A DNA stretch of 64,000 nucleotides from Nymphaea colorata (GCF_008831285.2 NC_045142.1:4099501-4163500), one strand, 5' to 3'; counted from the first letter of the stretch, positions 23,744-36,110 are shown. Notes: generated by a model not told the origin, from the sequence alone. Program-made: numbers and translations.

Positions 23744-26700
23744 ATGCAGACGCCAAACCCTAGCCTCCTCCTTGGCACCTCCCTCTGCTCCCTCCTCTTC
23801 CTTCTTCGAGCTTTCCATTCCTCCACCTCCGTCAGGTCCCCCGCCGCCGTCCACTCGTCCAGCCCCTTCGGCCCGCCGCCGAGGCTGGCGTACTTCGTCA
23901 CGGGGTCCGCCGGAGATGCCTCCCGGATGCTTCGCCTCCTCCGCACTATTTACCACCCTCGCAATCAGTACCTTCTTCACCTGGACCTCGCCGCTCCGGC
24001 CGCCCAGCGGCGTGACCTCGCTCTTGCCGTCCGCTCCGTCGACGCGTACGTCGCGTTCAGGAACGTCAACGTCGTCGAGCGGGCGGACCGCGTCGATCGC
24101 GACGGGTCGACGGCGCTTGCTTCGATGCTCCATGGTGCCGCCGTGCTGCTCCGGTACGGCGCGAACTGGGATTGGTTCGTCAATCTTGACGCGTCCAGCT
24201 ACCCGCTCATCACTCAGGATGGTGATCCCTTCCTTCTTCTCCTTCTTTAGATTGATTTTCTGCAAGTTTGGCTGGGATTTCAGGATTTTACTGTACTATA
24301 TACTGATTTTGTTTCTATTTGTCACCGTCATTCTGCGATCCCTTTTCTCTCCGGTCTGCAGAGGAGATTCTTAGATATGTTTTTGATTTGTTTGAGTGTT
24401 ACTTCTTGGAATGTAGAATCAGTTTTAAGATTCCGTTATTGGTGCATTGTTAATTGATTGGAAGAAGGGAAGAAATAGATAATGTCGTATTCGCTGCTTG
24501 ATTTAGTGTTGAAGATGCTCCCTTTTTGCTCTTTCCGCGCCACGGGCTGAAAATTCTGGTCAAACGAAACTGGGGCTCAAGTTGGTGTCATATGGTGCTA
24601 AACTGTTGACCTGCAGCTTATTTTGCCTATGGTAGAACGTTGCTTTTTTATCTAATGGACTACCAGGCACATCTTGGTGCAGCACTCAATCTATGATGCA
24701 AACCAGTGGTTCCTCGATTTGATGGTAAACTTCTAAATGAAACAAAGATTGATCAGCCTGCAAATTTCTGGACCCTGAAATGGGAACTGAGTTATGACTT
24801 ATGATCCTTATTCAGTCTATTTCTTTGAGCAACAGTGAATTCCTATCTCAATGATTTGGTATTTGATTTTGTAGAAAATTTATAATGTACGTGTTGTTAG
24901 TTTGTCATAGCAATTTATAAGAGTGAGCCTGTGGACGGCAAGATCAAGAAAATTAAAGAAAGCAATATGCTCGTCAATAAAGTTCACGAAATTTTAAAGA
25001 AATTTAAAAAAGGGCTGGATTCTACAGGTGAAGTCCTGTAAAGTGAATCACAACTTAATGATAGATCCGTAGACTGAATGTCTGTGTAGGATTGTCGATG
25101 TTTTCTTGAATATCTTGGTCTGAGTTTATTCTGGAGAAAGTGAATCTTCTATTTATTGTCTCTGGAGTCTGGTCATGGTTTTCTTTTTCTATAGAAAGTG
25201 TTTTGGCTTGAAACATACCTACATAGTTTATGTTATGGTGATCTATTTTACCTTTGCATCGTCTTGTGTTTACATCTGTTCTTCTTAGACTTGAATCTTC
25301 TATTTATTGTCTCTGGAGTCTGGTCATGGGTTTCTTTTTCTATATGATAACTTATTATTGTTTCACTTGTTTATCATGTATTTTGTTTCTCTCTCTGTCT
25401 CTCTTTAATTTCCTTTTGTCATTTTTTCCTCATTCGAGTGATTGCTTGGCGTCTCTGAAGAAGGTGAAATGCTGAACCAACTCTAGAGTTTCTATCAAAA
25501 GAGGTTTTTGAAACTTCAGTGTGCCTATGTCTCTGGTGGCATTGTTGGACACTTACGTGGTGCATATTTCCGAAGCCAAAAGAGTTTTGACCTAGCGCTT
25601 AGGCTAGAGGTATCACTAGAAACTTTGTTGTTCATTGGGAGATTTCATTGTGGATAGACTATTCCATTGCTGGTATTATCTTCGTCCTCAGGGTTTGATG
25701 CAGCAACAGTTCATCTACCACTCCTTTAGCCATTCTTTGTTCTTATTGGCGCCAATACACTTGCCTGTCTGTTAATGCATGCTTGCTAGTTCTATATACC
25801 TTTTAGAACCTAAGATACCATGTTTGAGTGTGTGGTTTTGTTGATATGGACACGTCTTGTCTAGGATGGAGCGAATGCGAATATACTAGTGACTTGCGAA
25901 CAAAATTTTGATTAGATATGTTCTTTTCTTAATCCTTGGGAAGCCTAACTAAACTTGGGTTCATTACAGATCTTCTCCATATGCTCTCTTTTGTGCCAAG
26001 GGATTTTAACTTTATAGAGCACTCTAGTGACATTGGCTGGAAAGAGTATGTTACGGACACTTGAGACCTTTTTTAAGTGTTTGTTTTTTCATAATTCACT
26101 AATACCTACTATTTGATTATTTTTCAGGTATCAAAGAATTAGACCCATCATTATGGATCCAAGCCTGTACCTTGCATCTGAAAGTGAGATATTCTATACT
26201 TCAGAGAAGCGTGATATGCCTAGTGCCTACAGGTTTTTCACAGGTTTAGTTCTCCCAACTCTAAATTTGCAGCAAACTTTCTATTTATGCAATAACGTTT
26301 GCAATCTATGAATCCTCGAGTCATCATTGCGGTTCTCTCTCTCTCTCTCTCCCCCTTTCTCTCTTATACACGCGTGCAGGTTCATCTTCTGTCATCTTAA
26401 GCCGTAAGCTGCTTGAGTTCAGCATCCTTGGCTGGGACAACTTCCCAAGGACCCTGCTTCTTTACTTCTCCAACATGAAATCCTCACAGAATGGTTATTT
26501 TCACACCCTTGTATGCAACTCCAAACCTTTCCGTCGAACTGCTGTCAATTCCAATCTGCGGTTTGTGGCATGGGATAATCCTCCTGGAGATGAGCCACGT
26601 TATCTCAACTTCGGGGACTTGAGCAGGATGATGCGAAGTGGTGCTGCGTTTGCTCGAAAGTTCCGGGAAGATGACCCTGTCCTTGATAAGATTGACAAGA

Positions 26701-26900
26701 AGATCTTGCATCGCTACCATGATAGATTTGCTCCTGGTGGGTGGTGCATCGGGAGGGACGGGCGGGGAAGAGATCCTTGCCAGGTTTGGGGTGATCCTGA
26801 TATTCTGAGGCCTGGGCTTCTTGCTAAAAGGTTGGAGAAGCTGTTGCTGACGGTCCTGTCGAACTCCAGCTTCCATTCCAATCAATGTGTGTATAAGTGA
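23744..26900 (+). CDS. Glycosyltransferase family 14 (beta-glucuronosyltransferase GlcAT14-like)
   Basis: Four exons: 23744-24221, 25970-26045, 26128-26243, 26380-26900, joining in frame to 396 aa. An N-terminal hydrophobic stretch (about residues 7-22) suggests a type II Golgi membrane anchor. The GT14/Branch domain starts at about 48 (LAYFVTGSAGD) and includes NWDWFVNLDASSYPLITQDD (141-160), the D-FNFIEH-S-IGWKEYQR region, DNFPRTLL-Y and FHT-VCN, AWDNPPGDEPRYL, SGAAFARKF, and ends with a GGWCIG segment. This set matches plant GlcAT14 proteins, which add glucuronic acid to arabinogalactan-protein sugars in the Golgi. At 396 aa it is somewhat shorter than the usual 420-450, with a short stem. 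An upstream ATG pair at 23607/23610 is out of frame and overlaps the start. The acceptor substrate is inferred from family only. Confidence 0.91.
24222..25969. other. Intron 1 of the GT14 gene
   Basis: A 1748-nt intron with a GTGATC donor and a TTCATTACAG acceptor. It carries a near-identical 53-bp direct duplication (25141-25193 and 25292-25344). No other structure was seen. Confidence 0.85.
25141..25344. repeat. 53-bp direct duplication in GT14 intron 1
   Basis: Copies at 25141-25193 and 25292-25344 differ at a single position, separated by 98 nt of unique sequence. Confidence 0.95.
26336..26352. repeat. (CT)n run in the polypyrimidine tract of GT14 intron 3
   Basis: A CT microsatellite lies directly upstream of the acceptor at 26379, so length changes here could affect splicing of the last exon. 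Confidence 0.7.
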
Positions 26901-29547
26901 TTTCTTGGCTTGTTCTGTCTAGCAATCGGCGGAGGAAAAAATTTTCATATGATTCATAATGTCTAGCGAATAGATTTGGCAAGTCACCCTCAGTTTTGTT
27001 TTATACTCTATCTAGGCGGTGCATTTCATCAAAAGTATACCATGAGGTTAGTAATGGTGTTCAAATTGATATCAGGTCACCACCTGTCTGTTGCCCAGCT
27101 GGTTGGACCATGCTTTTATTCTTTATACAGTGCCTTGATGGGAGTACACTGTAAAATGCTCGTGGCTGGGCAAGGTCAAATGGGTGGGAACCTAGTTTCT
27201 GTTTAAGGGAGCTTGTTTAACACTTCAGATCTTTTTGGAACTGGGATTTGACAGATTAAAGGCATTAGCTGTTGACACCCCGATGTAGGAAAAGTACTTA
27301 TAGTTGGAGTGCTAGCCAATGGGTTTTAGAGCTCCGAGGGTGTAAGTCTCTCCATGTGTCTGCAGTTTCTCTTTATAGCAAGTCAAAATCAGAATATGTC
27401 ACTGTGAATGCTGGTGTTCAAGTTAATTTTGCAAATTTGCACCATCTCTTGGGACTAAACTGAAGGGTAGCACTAAGGTTGCTATGAGGAATCCACTGCA
27501 TTAAGTTGTCAATGGGCTGGACGACCGTGGCATGAACGGCAGCATGGCCCGCCTTCAGGCAATCACCACTTCCAATGAAGTATGTGGGAAGGTACGCCGC
27601 CGGTCTTTATTAAAGAAAGAATGATATGCACAAGGAACAAAAATTTACAGGGGTAGAGCACCAAGCAGCAAAACAGCCAAAATAGGTAAAAATGTAGATG
27701 CTAAACTCAGCAGCTACTGGCCCAACAATTGAAAGAACTGCAGAAAGGGGAAGAATGACAAAAAGTAGAAAAGGTTTATTAGTCAAAAAACCAAAAGGCT
27801 ACCAACACATACTTAGGCTAACAAAAGAAGTTGTCAACCAAAATCAAATCTCCGAAATGTATCTATGTAGATTCTCAAAAACTTGATAACCTGTAAAAGA
27901 ATGTCTCCGTCAAGCAGACAAAAACAAGTATTTTGTCTTCCGAGTGCTTCCAACGTTGTTGCCATTTCCATTGCCCTCTACTAAGTTTCTCAGCCTATGT
28001 TTTCATCCCCTGTTATTAGTTAGAATTAGCATTGAACTTGTTGAAGGCTGATTTGATGTAGGGCATATATGCCTGAATGAGCTGATTCAGGCATATTTCA
28101 TCCATATATGCCAGAATGAGCTGATTCAAAACCAACTGATATTAAAAAAAAAAATGGCGGAGTCAGCGCCTTGATTCAGGTGATCATGCTTAATTATTTT
28201 CAAACTGATTTCGAAATTCTTTTCATAATCATTAGTTATTCTTCTCATTTTGATTAGACCTCATAATTCATAAATCATCACCTTATTTTCATGTTGTTCG
28301 CAGACATCTTCTATTTTTGCTTGAAATTTTTTATTGTAGTGTCCTTTAATAAACTCAATTTTTTAGAGAATGATACTCTTGTCCAACCCAATTTTGTAAA
28401 AACCTGGTTTTATGAAAACCAGTTTTCCAATGATGTTTAAAAACCTCTTTTTTTTTTTTTTTGGGTTTGGATGACACACTCAAATCCTGGTTTTTAAATA
28501 ATCTAAGCGGGTAAGGTTTTTCACTTTCTTTTACAAAATCATGTTTTTGTTAAAACTGGGTTCTCCTCTAACCTCGCTTTGATGGTAACAAATCACTTCA
28601 AAATTCTAGACCTAGTTTCAAGGAGTCATCAAAGCACCGATTTAACAAGGCCGATTCCCTGTTTTTTGTGAAAATTGTCTCCATTTAAAAACCGGCTGCG
28701 ATTTTAACAACCATAGGCTTTATGAATCCAAATCTAAATCCAGATCTGGTTACACCATATCCAGTTAAATTGGAATGCACAATGCCAAGATCCATGCCAA
28801 CCCAAACTAACCAACTCATATCCCATCATCACCAGATGTGGATTGAAACCTCAGACTTTTTACGTCCAAGTGACTCCACATCACGGGCAGCTCCGAGATA
28901 GATGGTCCATAAACCCTTACTTTTGGTAAACTCCAAAAGCAATTAAAAGTGACCATACAAAGACTTCCACTTTTTCTTCTGCTTTTAACTGGTTAAAGAA
29001 AGCCACTAAGAATTAGACTTGGTAGCCTCAAATGGCATAGTATACCTGGTCGGTAGGGTGCATAGAAGATGGGTATTATTCCTCTAAATAGTCAAAGGTA
29101 AAAATGTGAGATTTAGTTGACAGATGTACCATACTCTGTGTAGGTTCAAACAAAGGGCAAAACCTAAAAAGTAGAAAGAATGGGAAGACCTTCAAATCTG
29201 ATCTAAAGATGAGTTGTTAACATTTTGCTAGCCCAAAGAACTACACTTTGAAATCGAACCCGATATGTTAGAAATTGACAAAGCCTTCACACCATGTTCG
29301 GCTACGGTAGGAAGAAGTGGACCTCTCTCTCTTATCCTGTCAGTGGTCCGTTTGAGTGCACGTTACTGACGCTCATTGCCTACTTGGCGCAACATCTAAA
29401 ATCTGAGGCTGGTCCTTCTTGATGCGACTGGAAGCTCCTTCTTCCCCGTTGCCTCATGCAATCAGAGGCTTTGGCCTTTCTCCTCTTTCCTCCTTACTGC
29501 TCTGTCGTCCAACTCCCGATTGCATCACTCCCCATTTGTCTTCAGCC
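26901..29547. other. Spacer between GT14 and RIBA3 genes
   Basis: About 2.6 kb without a recognisable gene. It includes the GT14 3' UTR, a short duplicated motif near 28055-28130 ('gcatatatgcc-gaatgagctgattca' twice), poly-T at 28448-28462 and a tRNA-like SINE head near 29027. A second in-frame ATG for RIBA3 lies at 29422. Confidence 0.55.
29024..29095 (+). mobile_element. tRNA-like SINE head
   Basis: 'cctcaaatggcatagtatac' resembles the heads at 18085 and 21786. No clear B box remains, so this copy is probably decayed. Confidence 0.25.
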
Positions 29548-32500
29548 ATGGACTTATCCTTGCTTCACCATCCTCTGCTCCCACAAGTGACGGTCGTCAC
29601 TAGGTACTACCAGTTCGTCATTCTAATGATATTTTTTGTTTTCCCTTCTACCCGTGTCGTATTTTGTTCTGCAAGATTTTCCGGTGGTCATGGCCTTTGT
29701 CATAGTTGCTTTTGATGTGCTCTCTGTAATTGCGATGCTCTTGCCCTGGCTATAGGCACCGTAATTGCCTTCTCTCTCAGCAGAATGAAGGAATTTTGTT
29801 CAAGAGGAGGGGAAGACTCAGTTTTGTACGTCGAGCAGTTGGTGGGAGTTCGACTGATGGAGGTTCTGCAGAAGGCAGCTCAGGGGAGGGACATGATTCA
29901 CTTCTTGGTGCATTTGATGAAGCCAATGGTGCTCCTTTTGGCACCTTATCCGCAGAGATCACCCTGGATACGGTCGATTTTTTCGTGAGCGACGCTGAAG
30001 GCGATCCAGATTGTCCTACTGAAGGGTTCTCGCCGATCGATCAGGCGCTTGTGGCGTTACGTCAAGGCAAGGTGAGGCAGAGTATGAAATTTTGGTTCAG
30101 CTCTGTTGTTTAATCTCTTAAGGGCCTAACTGGTGGCAATAGATGCAAACTTTGTCTATTCCAGCTAGTTTTATGAATTCATAACATGTTCTTTCCTGCC
30201 TGCTTGGCAGACAAATGGAGTCAACTAAATTAAAAGAAATCCATTGTCTTCGTTCTAATGCTGTTGTGATATTTAATATAGAAATTTCAATATCATCTAA
30301 ACTAGTCCTTTTTATTTGATAGTTTGTGATTGCTGTAGATGATGAACATAGACAGAAGGAAGGGAGTCTTATCATGGCAGCATCTCTTGTTAATGCAGAA
30401 GCTCTGTCCTTTATGATTAGGCACGGGACCGGGCTTGTTTGTGTAGGCATGAAAGCAGAGGACTTGGAGAGATTAAAGCTCCCTTTGATGCTGAATGACA
30501 GTGAAAGTGAAGCATCTACAGCATTTACAGTAACAGTGGTATGAGACTCTTCTTGGTTTTCCCCCATCCTCACCGTTTCCATGTGCATTTAGTCTAGAAA
30601 CTTGTGAATCTCCCAGTACTCTATCTAGAATTTTGATGTTCTCATTTTGCTTTTTGTTTTTAAGGATGTCAAAGCTGGTATTTCTACTGGCGTTTCAGCG
30701 CCAGATAGAGCGAAAACAATTCTGGCACTTGCATCTCCTGATTCTAAGCCTGAAGATTTCAGGAGGCCGGGGCATGTATTTCCCCAGAAATATCAAAATG
30801 GCGGTGTCCTGAGAAGAGCAGGTCATACTGAGGCTTCAGTTGATTTAGTTCAGCTCGCAGGGATGAGACCAGTTGCTGTCCTTTCTGGTATCATGGATCC
30901 TGAAGATGGCTCCATGGCCTCTTTGTCCAAGCTAAAGAAGATGGCAGAAACATATGGCTTGCCAATCATCTCACTCACCGATTTGATCAGGTCAGCGTGC
31001 CCATTTCTTAATCATTCTCATTGCGTGAACATGGCTCCACAAGCAGCTCCATTTCAAAATTGAATCTGTTTGTGAATCTTCTTTGCAGACATTAAAACGT
31101 GCAATGAAATCCAATTTAAATGCTTTTAAAACAGCAATAATTAATGTTTGGTTAGCTATTTATTTTACCTAAAAATAATCCAGAAAAGCATGTCTTCTGA
31201 ATTGACAAACAATCCTTTTGACAGTTAGGCTAGATTATGTACTCTGGAAAATGCTGCTGGATATTGGCCTTGCGTCTTCCTGGTTCTGCCTTGAAGAAGA
31301 TTGATTAGGATTTCATTTTGATGAAACTCATAAATTACAGTTTGGGGACTTATTCATAATCTCCGAAGGAATAACCTTTATCAATTGTAAAGTAATTTTG
31401 TTGTATGCAAAAGGTTAATTATGTGAAAAAGAAATCTAAAGAGTACCTTGATGGAAACAGGTTCACGGATTTTATTGTTTTATGACACTGCCTGGATTGT
31501 ACATTCAGTCTCATGGCGACACGAGAAAAAATATCATTTAGCATGGAAAGCTTGATAAATATCTCGATGTGATAGGACATATCTTGGTGCAAAAGGACAG
31601 ACAATCTGATCAATTTTTTACTCTTGAGTGATGACTCCTTTGCATTTCTCAGTAGGAAGACATGCTACCTCTTCTACTCTTCACATCTCCACTATATCAA
31701 CCAGATATACCACTTGAAGGTGGAAATCACTGACCTACAAACTAATCTAATTCTTTCACTTGAGTGAGAGGTTAACAATCCACTACCCTAAAAAGAAGCC
31801 AGACCCTTGATTCTTCCTGATAAGTTTGAGTGGGCAGTGGGCGATCTTCAACTTGACAAAGCACCCCCCACCTTTTATGGCCTCCAAAGTAGGGATGTGT
31901 CGTCTACCCGTTCCCCACCCGACCAACTATGCTACACCGCTTGAAGCATAGTTGTAAGCATAATTTAGCCTGAGCTACATCACACTGAGCTACATCACAC
32001 TAAATGAAGAACATGATTGAAAAGAAAAGGATGCCTGAAGCCTAGTGACTTGTTGATTTGACAAAGTTATTGAAATCATTATCTTTTTCCTTCTTACATG
32101 GACAAGGCGTATAATAAGTTTGTTAAATTCGGTTCCTTCAGGTACAGAAGGAAACGTGAAAAACTAGTTGAGAGGACTGTAGTTTCGAGGCTGCCAACAA
32201 GATGGGGCCTCTTTCAGGCTTACTGTTACCGTTCGAAACTAGATGGCATTGAACATATTGCCATTGTGAAGGGAAATATTGGAGATGGACAAAATGTGCT
32301 GGTAAGGGTTCACTCAGAATGCCTGACCGGCGACATTTTTAGATCTGCTCGCTGTGACTGCGGCAATCAGTTAGACTTCGCTCTGCAACTGATCGAGAAG
32401 GTTGGAAGAGGAGTGGTTGTTTATCTCCGCGGCCACGAGGGTAGAGGCATCGGCTTGACTCACAAGCTGCGGGCATACAATTTACAGGATCAGGGACATG

Positions 32501-33412
32501 ACACGGTTGAAGCTAATCTGGAGCTTGGGCTCTCTGTTGATTCTCGTGAATATGGAATTGGTGCGCAGGTGAAGGCTCTTTATTTCTTCCTGTTTGCTTT
32601 CATGGCTAAGAAAACACATATTTGCTCTCACATGAGTGCAGACAAATACAAACCATAATCATAGATATCATAGATATCCTTTTTGAGTTTCAAACGGCGA
32701 TGTTAGTAATTTTTTTAAAAAGCTTAAACATTCTAAAAATTAATGAAAAGTAAATTAAATAACAAACGAATAAAACAACATAAAAAAATAAGTAGATAAA
32801 CAACAAATTAAAGTTACAAAAGAAAAACAAGTAGTCTGACATTAAAAAACACAAAAAAACTCCTAAAATGAAAAAAATAAACAGAAAAATAAGAACACAT
32901 GGCTAAGTATGAAGTATGAACAATAAAAAATGTGAAACCACCTTCGTCTTCCCTTGCCCTTGAAGCTGGGGGATACTTTGAGATCAGGTGTTCGTCAACT
33001 AGAGAACAACATATTCATCATTTGCAGTTTAAAAGAACAGCACATAATATGAATTATACTGGGCTCACCAAACCAGTCTATTACGCTGCACTCCTCAAAG
33101 CAACATTGACAAATGCATGAATTATATGAATGTTGGGGGCTTAACGAAGCATGTCTTATGCAGATTCTAAGAGAAATTGGAGTGCATACGATGCGATTGA
33201 TGACAAACAACCCCTCGAAATTCATTGGTCTTAAAGGCTACGGATTGGCCATTGTGGGTCGCGTCCCTGTCATCTCTCCTATTACAGAAGAAAACAGGAG
33301 ATACCTGGAGACAAAGCGTGTAAAAATGGGTCACATCTACGGCTCCGATCTTCCTGGAACCTTTCCTGCCATCTTCGACCAAACTCTGGAGGATGACGAG
33401 GAGGAGAAGTGA
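29548..33412 (+). CDS. RIBA3: RIBA3-type riboflavin biosynthesis protein (GTP cyclohydrolase II; degenerate DHBP synthase)
   Basis: Six exons: 29548-29603, 29756-30071, 30323-30538, 30665-30990, 32142-32568, 33164-33412, giving 529 aa. The start at 29548 (gccATGG) gives MDLSLLHHP, like Arabidopsis RIBA3; an in-frame ATG at 29422 would add 42 aa. The N-terminus should be a plastid transit peptide, and [21 protein letters not shown] before the domains is RIBA3-typical. DHBP synthase spans about 125-304; its catalytic loop reads [10 protein letters not shown] (130-139) instead of DDEDRENEGD, losing Glu135 and Asp139, though HTEASVDL is kept. GTP cyclohydrolase II spans about 310-520 with zinc ligands Cys365, Cys376 and Cys378 and the RGHEGRGIG loop (401-409). 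It should therefore open GTP to the diaminopyrimidine but probably not make DHBP from ribulose 5-phosphate, as reported for Arabidopsis RIBA3. Confidence 0.94.
30991..32141. other. RIBA3: Intron 4 of RIBA3
   Basis: A 1151-nt intron between the DHBP synthase and GTP cyclohydrolase II coding parts, so the two enzyme halves are separated by an intron. It has a short tandem 'gagctacatcacact' repeat near 31972-32001 and nothing else notable. Confidence 0.85.
32569..33163. other. RIBA3: Intron 5 of RIBA3
   Basis: A 595-nt, A-rich intron with a GTGAAG donor after Gln447 and a TTATGCAG acceptor before Ile448. No other feature was seen. Confidence 0.85.
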
Positions 33413-33584
33413 TCACAAATTTGTTTGGCAACTGTGAAGCTGGCTTTTCTTCTTAATTACAGAGGGAAATGCTAATTCTTTGAGAAGTTCATGTGCCATT
33501 TTTCTTTAATGGGTATATAATGTTCATGGGTATTCAGTTATTTCTTCTGGCGGGGCCATGATCCATTTAGTTGGATATTTTTGC

Positions 33585-33590
33585 AATAAA
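33585..33590 (+). terminator. RIBA3: Poly(A) signal AATAAA for RIBA3
   Basis: A canonical AATAAA 173 nt downstream of the RIBA3 stop, followed by T-rich sequence. It is the best candidate near-upstream element for 3' end formation. Confidence 0.5.
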
Positions 33591-34067
33591 TTCACTTATT
33601 TTTTTGTTGAGTATTCTTGATTTGGGCAAGAATCTTCCTTCTTCTTTGGTTTTAGCTCCACGGCTAAGTTTGCTGATCCATGATTAAACAGGAGAAGTTC
33701 TTGGTGCAGGCCATGAAAAGCTGTTCCGAGCTTGTAAAATATAGACAGAGTGATGCTTCTCTATGCTCATTTCTGTTGTTGTTGTTGTTTTTTTTTTCTT
33801 TTATATATACCAATTTGGATTTTAGGTCTAGGATCATATGCAAGTCTGTACGTGAAACTCGATCTTGTTTTCTTGGTAGATCTGACTAAATTGGATCCAT
33901 TTAGGTTGGTAATTGCACATGTAAAATTGAGAGTCAGCTTAACAAAGTCTGTCTGATCCTGTTTGAAAGCAAATAAATATTAATGCAGTCAAAATACTTG
34001 ATTATATGTTTCTTGACAACTTGGAAAGAAAAACAAATTTTCTATGGTGCATGCTTCTGCAGTGCAG

Positions 34068-34183
34068 AAGAGTAGCACCTATAACAATCAAATTAAAAAC
34101 CCGTTGTCAACGCCACAATCAAGAGTAACAATCAAGAGTAGCACCTATAACAATCAAATTAAGAATGCGTTGTCAACGCCACA
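34068..34183. repeat. 66-bp tandem duplication
   Basis: The first copy (34068-34133) and a partial second (34134-34183) share 'aagagtagcacctataac' and 'cgttgtcaacgccaca', with a few changes. In the spacer upstream of the Ole e 1-like gene. Confidence 0.9.
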
Positions 34184-34984
34184 TTCTAGCCGACCAGCTA
34201 TGCTACACCTTTTACGAGAAAACAGTTTTCAAATGAGAACATCAAAGTTTTACTAAGAAAAAAAAAAGTTTTGGTAAATCCAGTTAAAAAAAAAACAATT
34301 GAAGAATCAATCTTTGATCACTCTTCCACTTGTTCAAATTATCCCTTTCTCTCCCACTCTCTCTCAACTGTAAGACAAATTATATTATTTGTTAAAATTC
34401 TTCTGCAATATATGTAGTTAGACCCGTGCATTATATGCTTCCTTGTTACATGTATTTATTAGCGAAAAAAATCTGAAAAAAGGATCTTCTGTAGCAAATG
34501 AACATAAAGCTAAAGAAACCCAACACGTTCAACTTAAAATATAAGAGGGGGAGAATTGGCGGACAGCAAGGAGCGAAAAGAAAGGAGAAGAACCGACATC
34601 AATCTTCCACAGTTTTCTGCGCGGATTACTCCCGACTGATTGTAGAAAGAGAAGAACGCGTCTACTTACGCGTTGTTACCCATAAATGGCGACCTTCAGG
34701 GAGAGCCGTTCATGCCAGCCGGCCGTCCAACTCGACCTCCTTTGTGAACCAGAAGAAAGAAGGAACGACCAACAAGAGGAGAGGCCATAAAAACCCTCGA
34801 AACTCCTCTCTCCTCCTCCTCCTCCTCCGCCGATAACAGATCCTCATCCTTCTCCTCTCCCATCCGAGGCATTCTTTTTTTCCACTTTCTTTTTGTTTAA
34901 TCTTTTTCCTTTCAAGTGCCTGCTTTCTTTTTATTTTTTCTAAGCAAAAGTTATCTCTTGCAGACAGCAAGCACCAGCACTGCC

Positions 34985-35973
34985 ATGGCCGGAACAGCTA
35001 AGGCCCTCGCCCTCCTCTGCTTCCTCTCCGCACTGGCCATCGCCCATTGCGAGCACTTCATAGTGCAGGGCCGCGTCTACTGCGACACCTGCCGCTTTGG
35101 CTTCGAGACCAAGGCCAGCACTTATATCCCAGGTATGTTTTGGACTCTTGAGGTTGTTTGGTGACAGCAACATTTGATATACATTTGCTATTGATTCGTG
35201 AATCTGCTTCAAAAATTGACATAAATATATAAAGTAAATTTATAAAATATTAACAGAAAAAACATTGACATGTAAATTTTTAGTTGAGAAATATTGATGT
35301 GGCTCTGCCATTGGTACCAACCTGTTCACTCAAAAATTGCTCATTTGATTCGGCATGAAAGAACACCTAGTGAAAGAAGACAGTGTTTCATCCATCCTGT
35401 GGTGTAATAATAGAAGAACAATGATGTGATAATAGAAGAACGAGACCTTTGTAGATTGTTTGACAAATGAAACACTTTCATGGTAAATTTATGAATGCCT
35501 AGTTTTAGTGTTTCAGGAATCTGTTGTAATCATAAGAAACTTACTGCAATTTTCTAATTGCCAAACACCTTATTTAGTTTGGGAGACAGACGAACTGACA
35601 TATATTGTTCTTATTACCAATCACTCCATAATTTTCCTGGTTGGTTGCAGGAGCAAAGGTGAGGGTAGAATGCAAGGACAGGACGACGGGGCAGATGACG
35701 TATAGCATCGAGGGGATAACGGACGAGACGGGGACTTACAAGATTCCGGTGGAGGAGGACCGGCCGGACGAGATATGCGAGGCGATCCTGGTGAGCAGCC
35801 CGATCAGCGACTGCAAGGAGTTCGAGAGCGGGAGGGAGAGGGCGCGCATCCTCCTGACCAAGGACAATGGCATCTCCAACCACGTCCGCTTCGCCAACTC
35901 CCTCGGCTTCATCAAGGACAAGCCCCTCCCCGGCTGCTCCGAGCTCCTCAAGCAGTACGAGCTCGACGAATGA
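34985..35973 (+). CDS. Secreted Ole e 1-like (pollen Ole e 1 domain) protein
   Basis: Two exons, 34985-35132 and 35651-35973, joined in phase 1 to a 156-aa protein. Start context gccATGG. Residues 1 to about 22 form a signal peptide (hydrophobic ALALLCFLSALAIA). The mature part opens with the family signature VQGRVYCDTCR (27-37), then a conserved SYI/TYIPGAKVRVECKD stretch, TDETGTYKI and CEAILVSSP. Six mature cysteines (33, 36, 57, 92, 104, 145) fit the Ole e 1 disulfide pattern. These are small extracellular glycoprotein-like wall proteins found in pollen and other tissues; the molecular role is not settled. Exon 2 is very GC-rich. The length agrees with the family (about 150-170 aa). The single intron sits right after the first conserved block. 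Confidence 0.94.
35133..35650. other. Intron of the Ole e 1-like gene
   Basis: A 518-nt AT-rich intron, donor GTATGT, acceptor TTGGTTGCAG. No further structure was seen. Confidence 0.9.
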
Positions 35974-36104
35974 TCAAATGGAAGAACAAATTCAAAAACG
36001 TGAAGGGCCATGAATCTTTGTGGGCTCTTTCAATATCTAACGATTATCGATCCCCTTGATTCCTTTTCTTCATCTAAATCTTGTTTTGTAATTTGTGCTG
36101 ATCT

Positions 36105-36110
36105 AATAAA
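36105..36110 (+). terminator. Poly(A) signal AATAAA for the Ole e 1-like gene
   Basis: AATAAA about 132 nt past the stop, directly followed by an A-rich run. This is typical of a plant 3' UTR end. Confidence 0.5.

Larger units (their letters stand above)
33413..34984. other. Spacer between RIBA3 and the Ole e 1-like gene
   Basis: RIBA3 3' UTR, then AT-rich spacer with a 66-bp tandem duplication (34068-34183). From about 34550 the sequence becomes CT/GA-rich and likely holds the promoter and 5' UTR of the Ole e 1-like gene. A CTCTTGCAG acceptor-like site ends at 34965, so a 5' UTR intron is possible. Confidence 0.5.

Noticed and set aside
23607-24374. 255-codon plus-strand frame and 192-codon minus-strand frame at the GT14 first exon
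   Set aside because: Both are GC-rich shadows of the real frame starting at 23744, which shows family similarity and correct splicing.
27272-27463. 63-codon frame downstream of GT14
   Set aside because: No recognisable domain, no splice or start context; likely 3' UTR or spacer.
30118-30588. 156-codon minus-strand frame
   Set aside because: Antisense shadow of RIBA3 exon 3 and its flanking introns.
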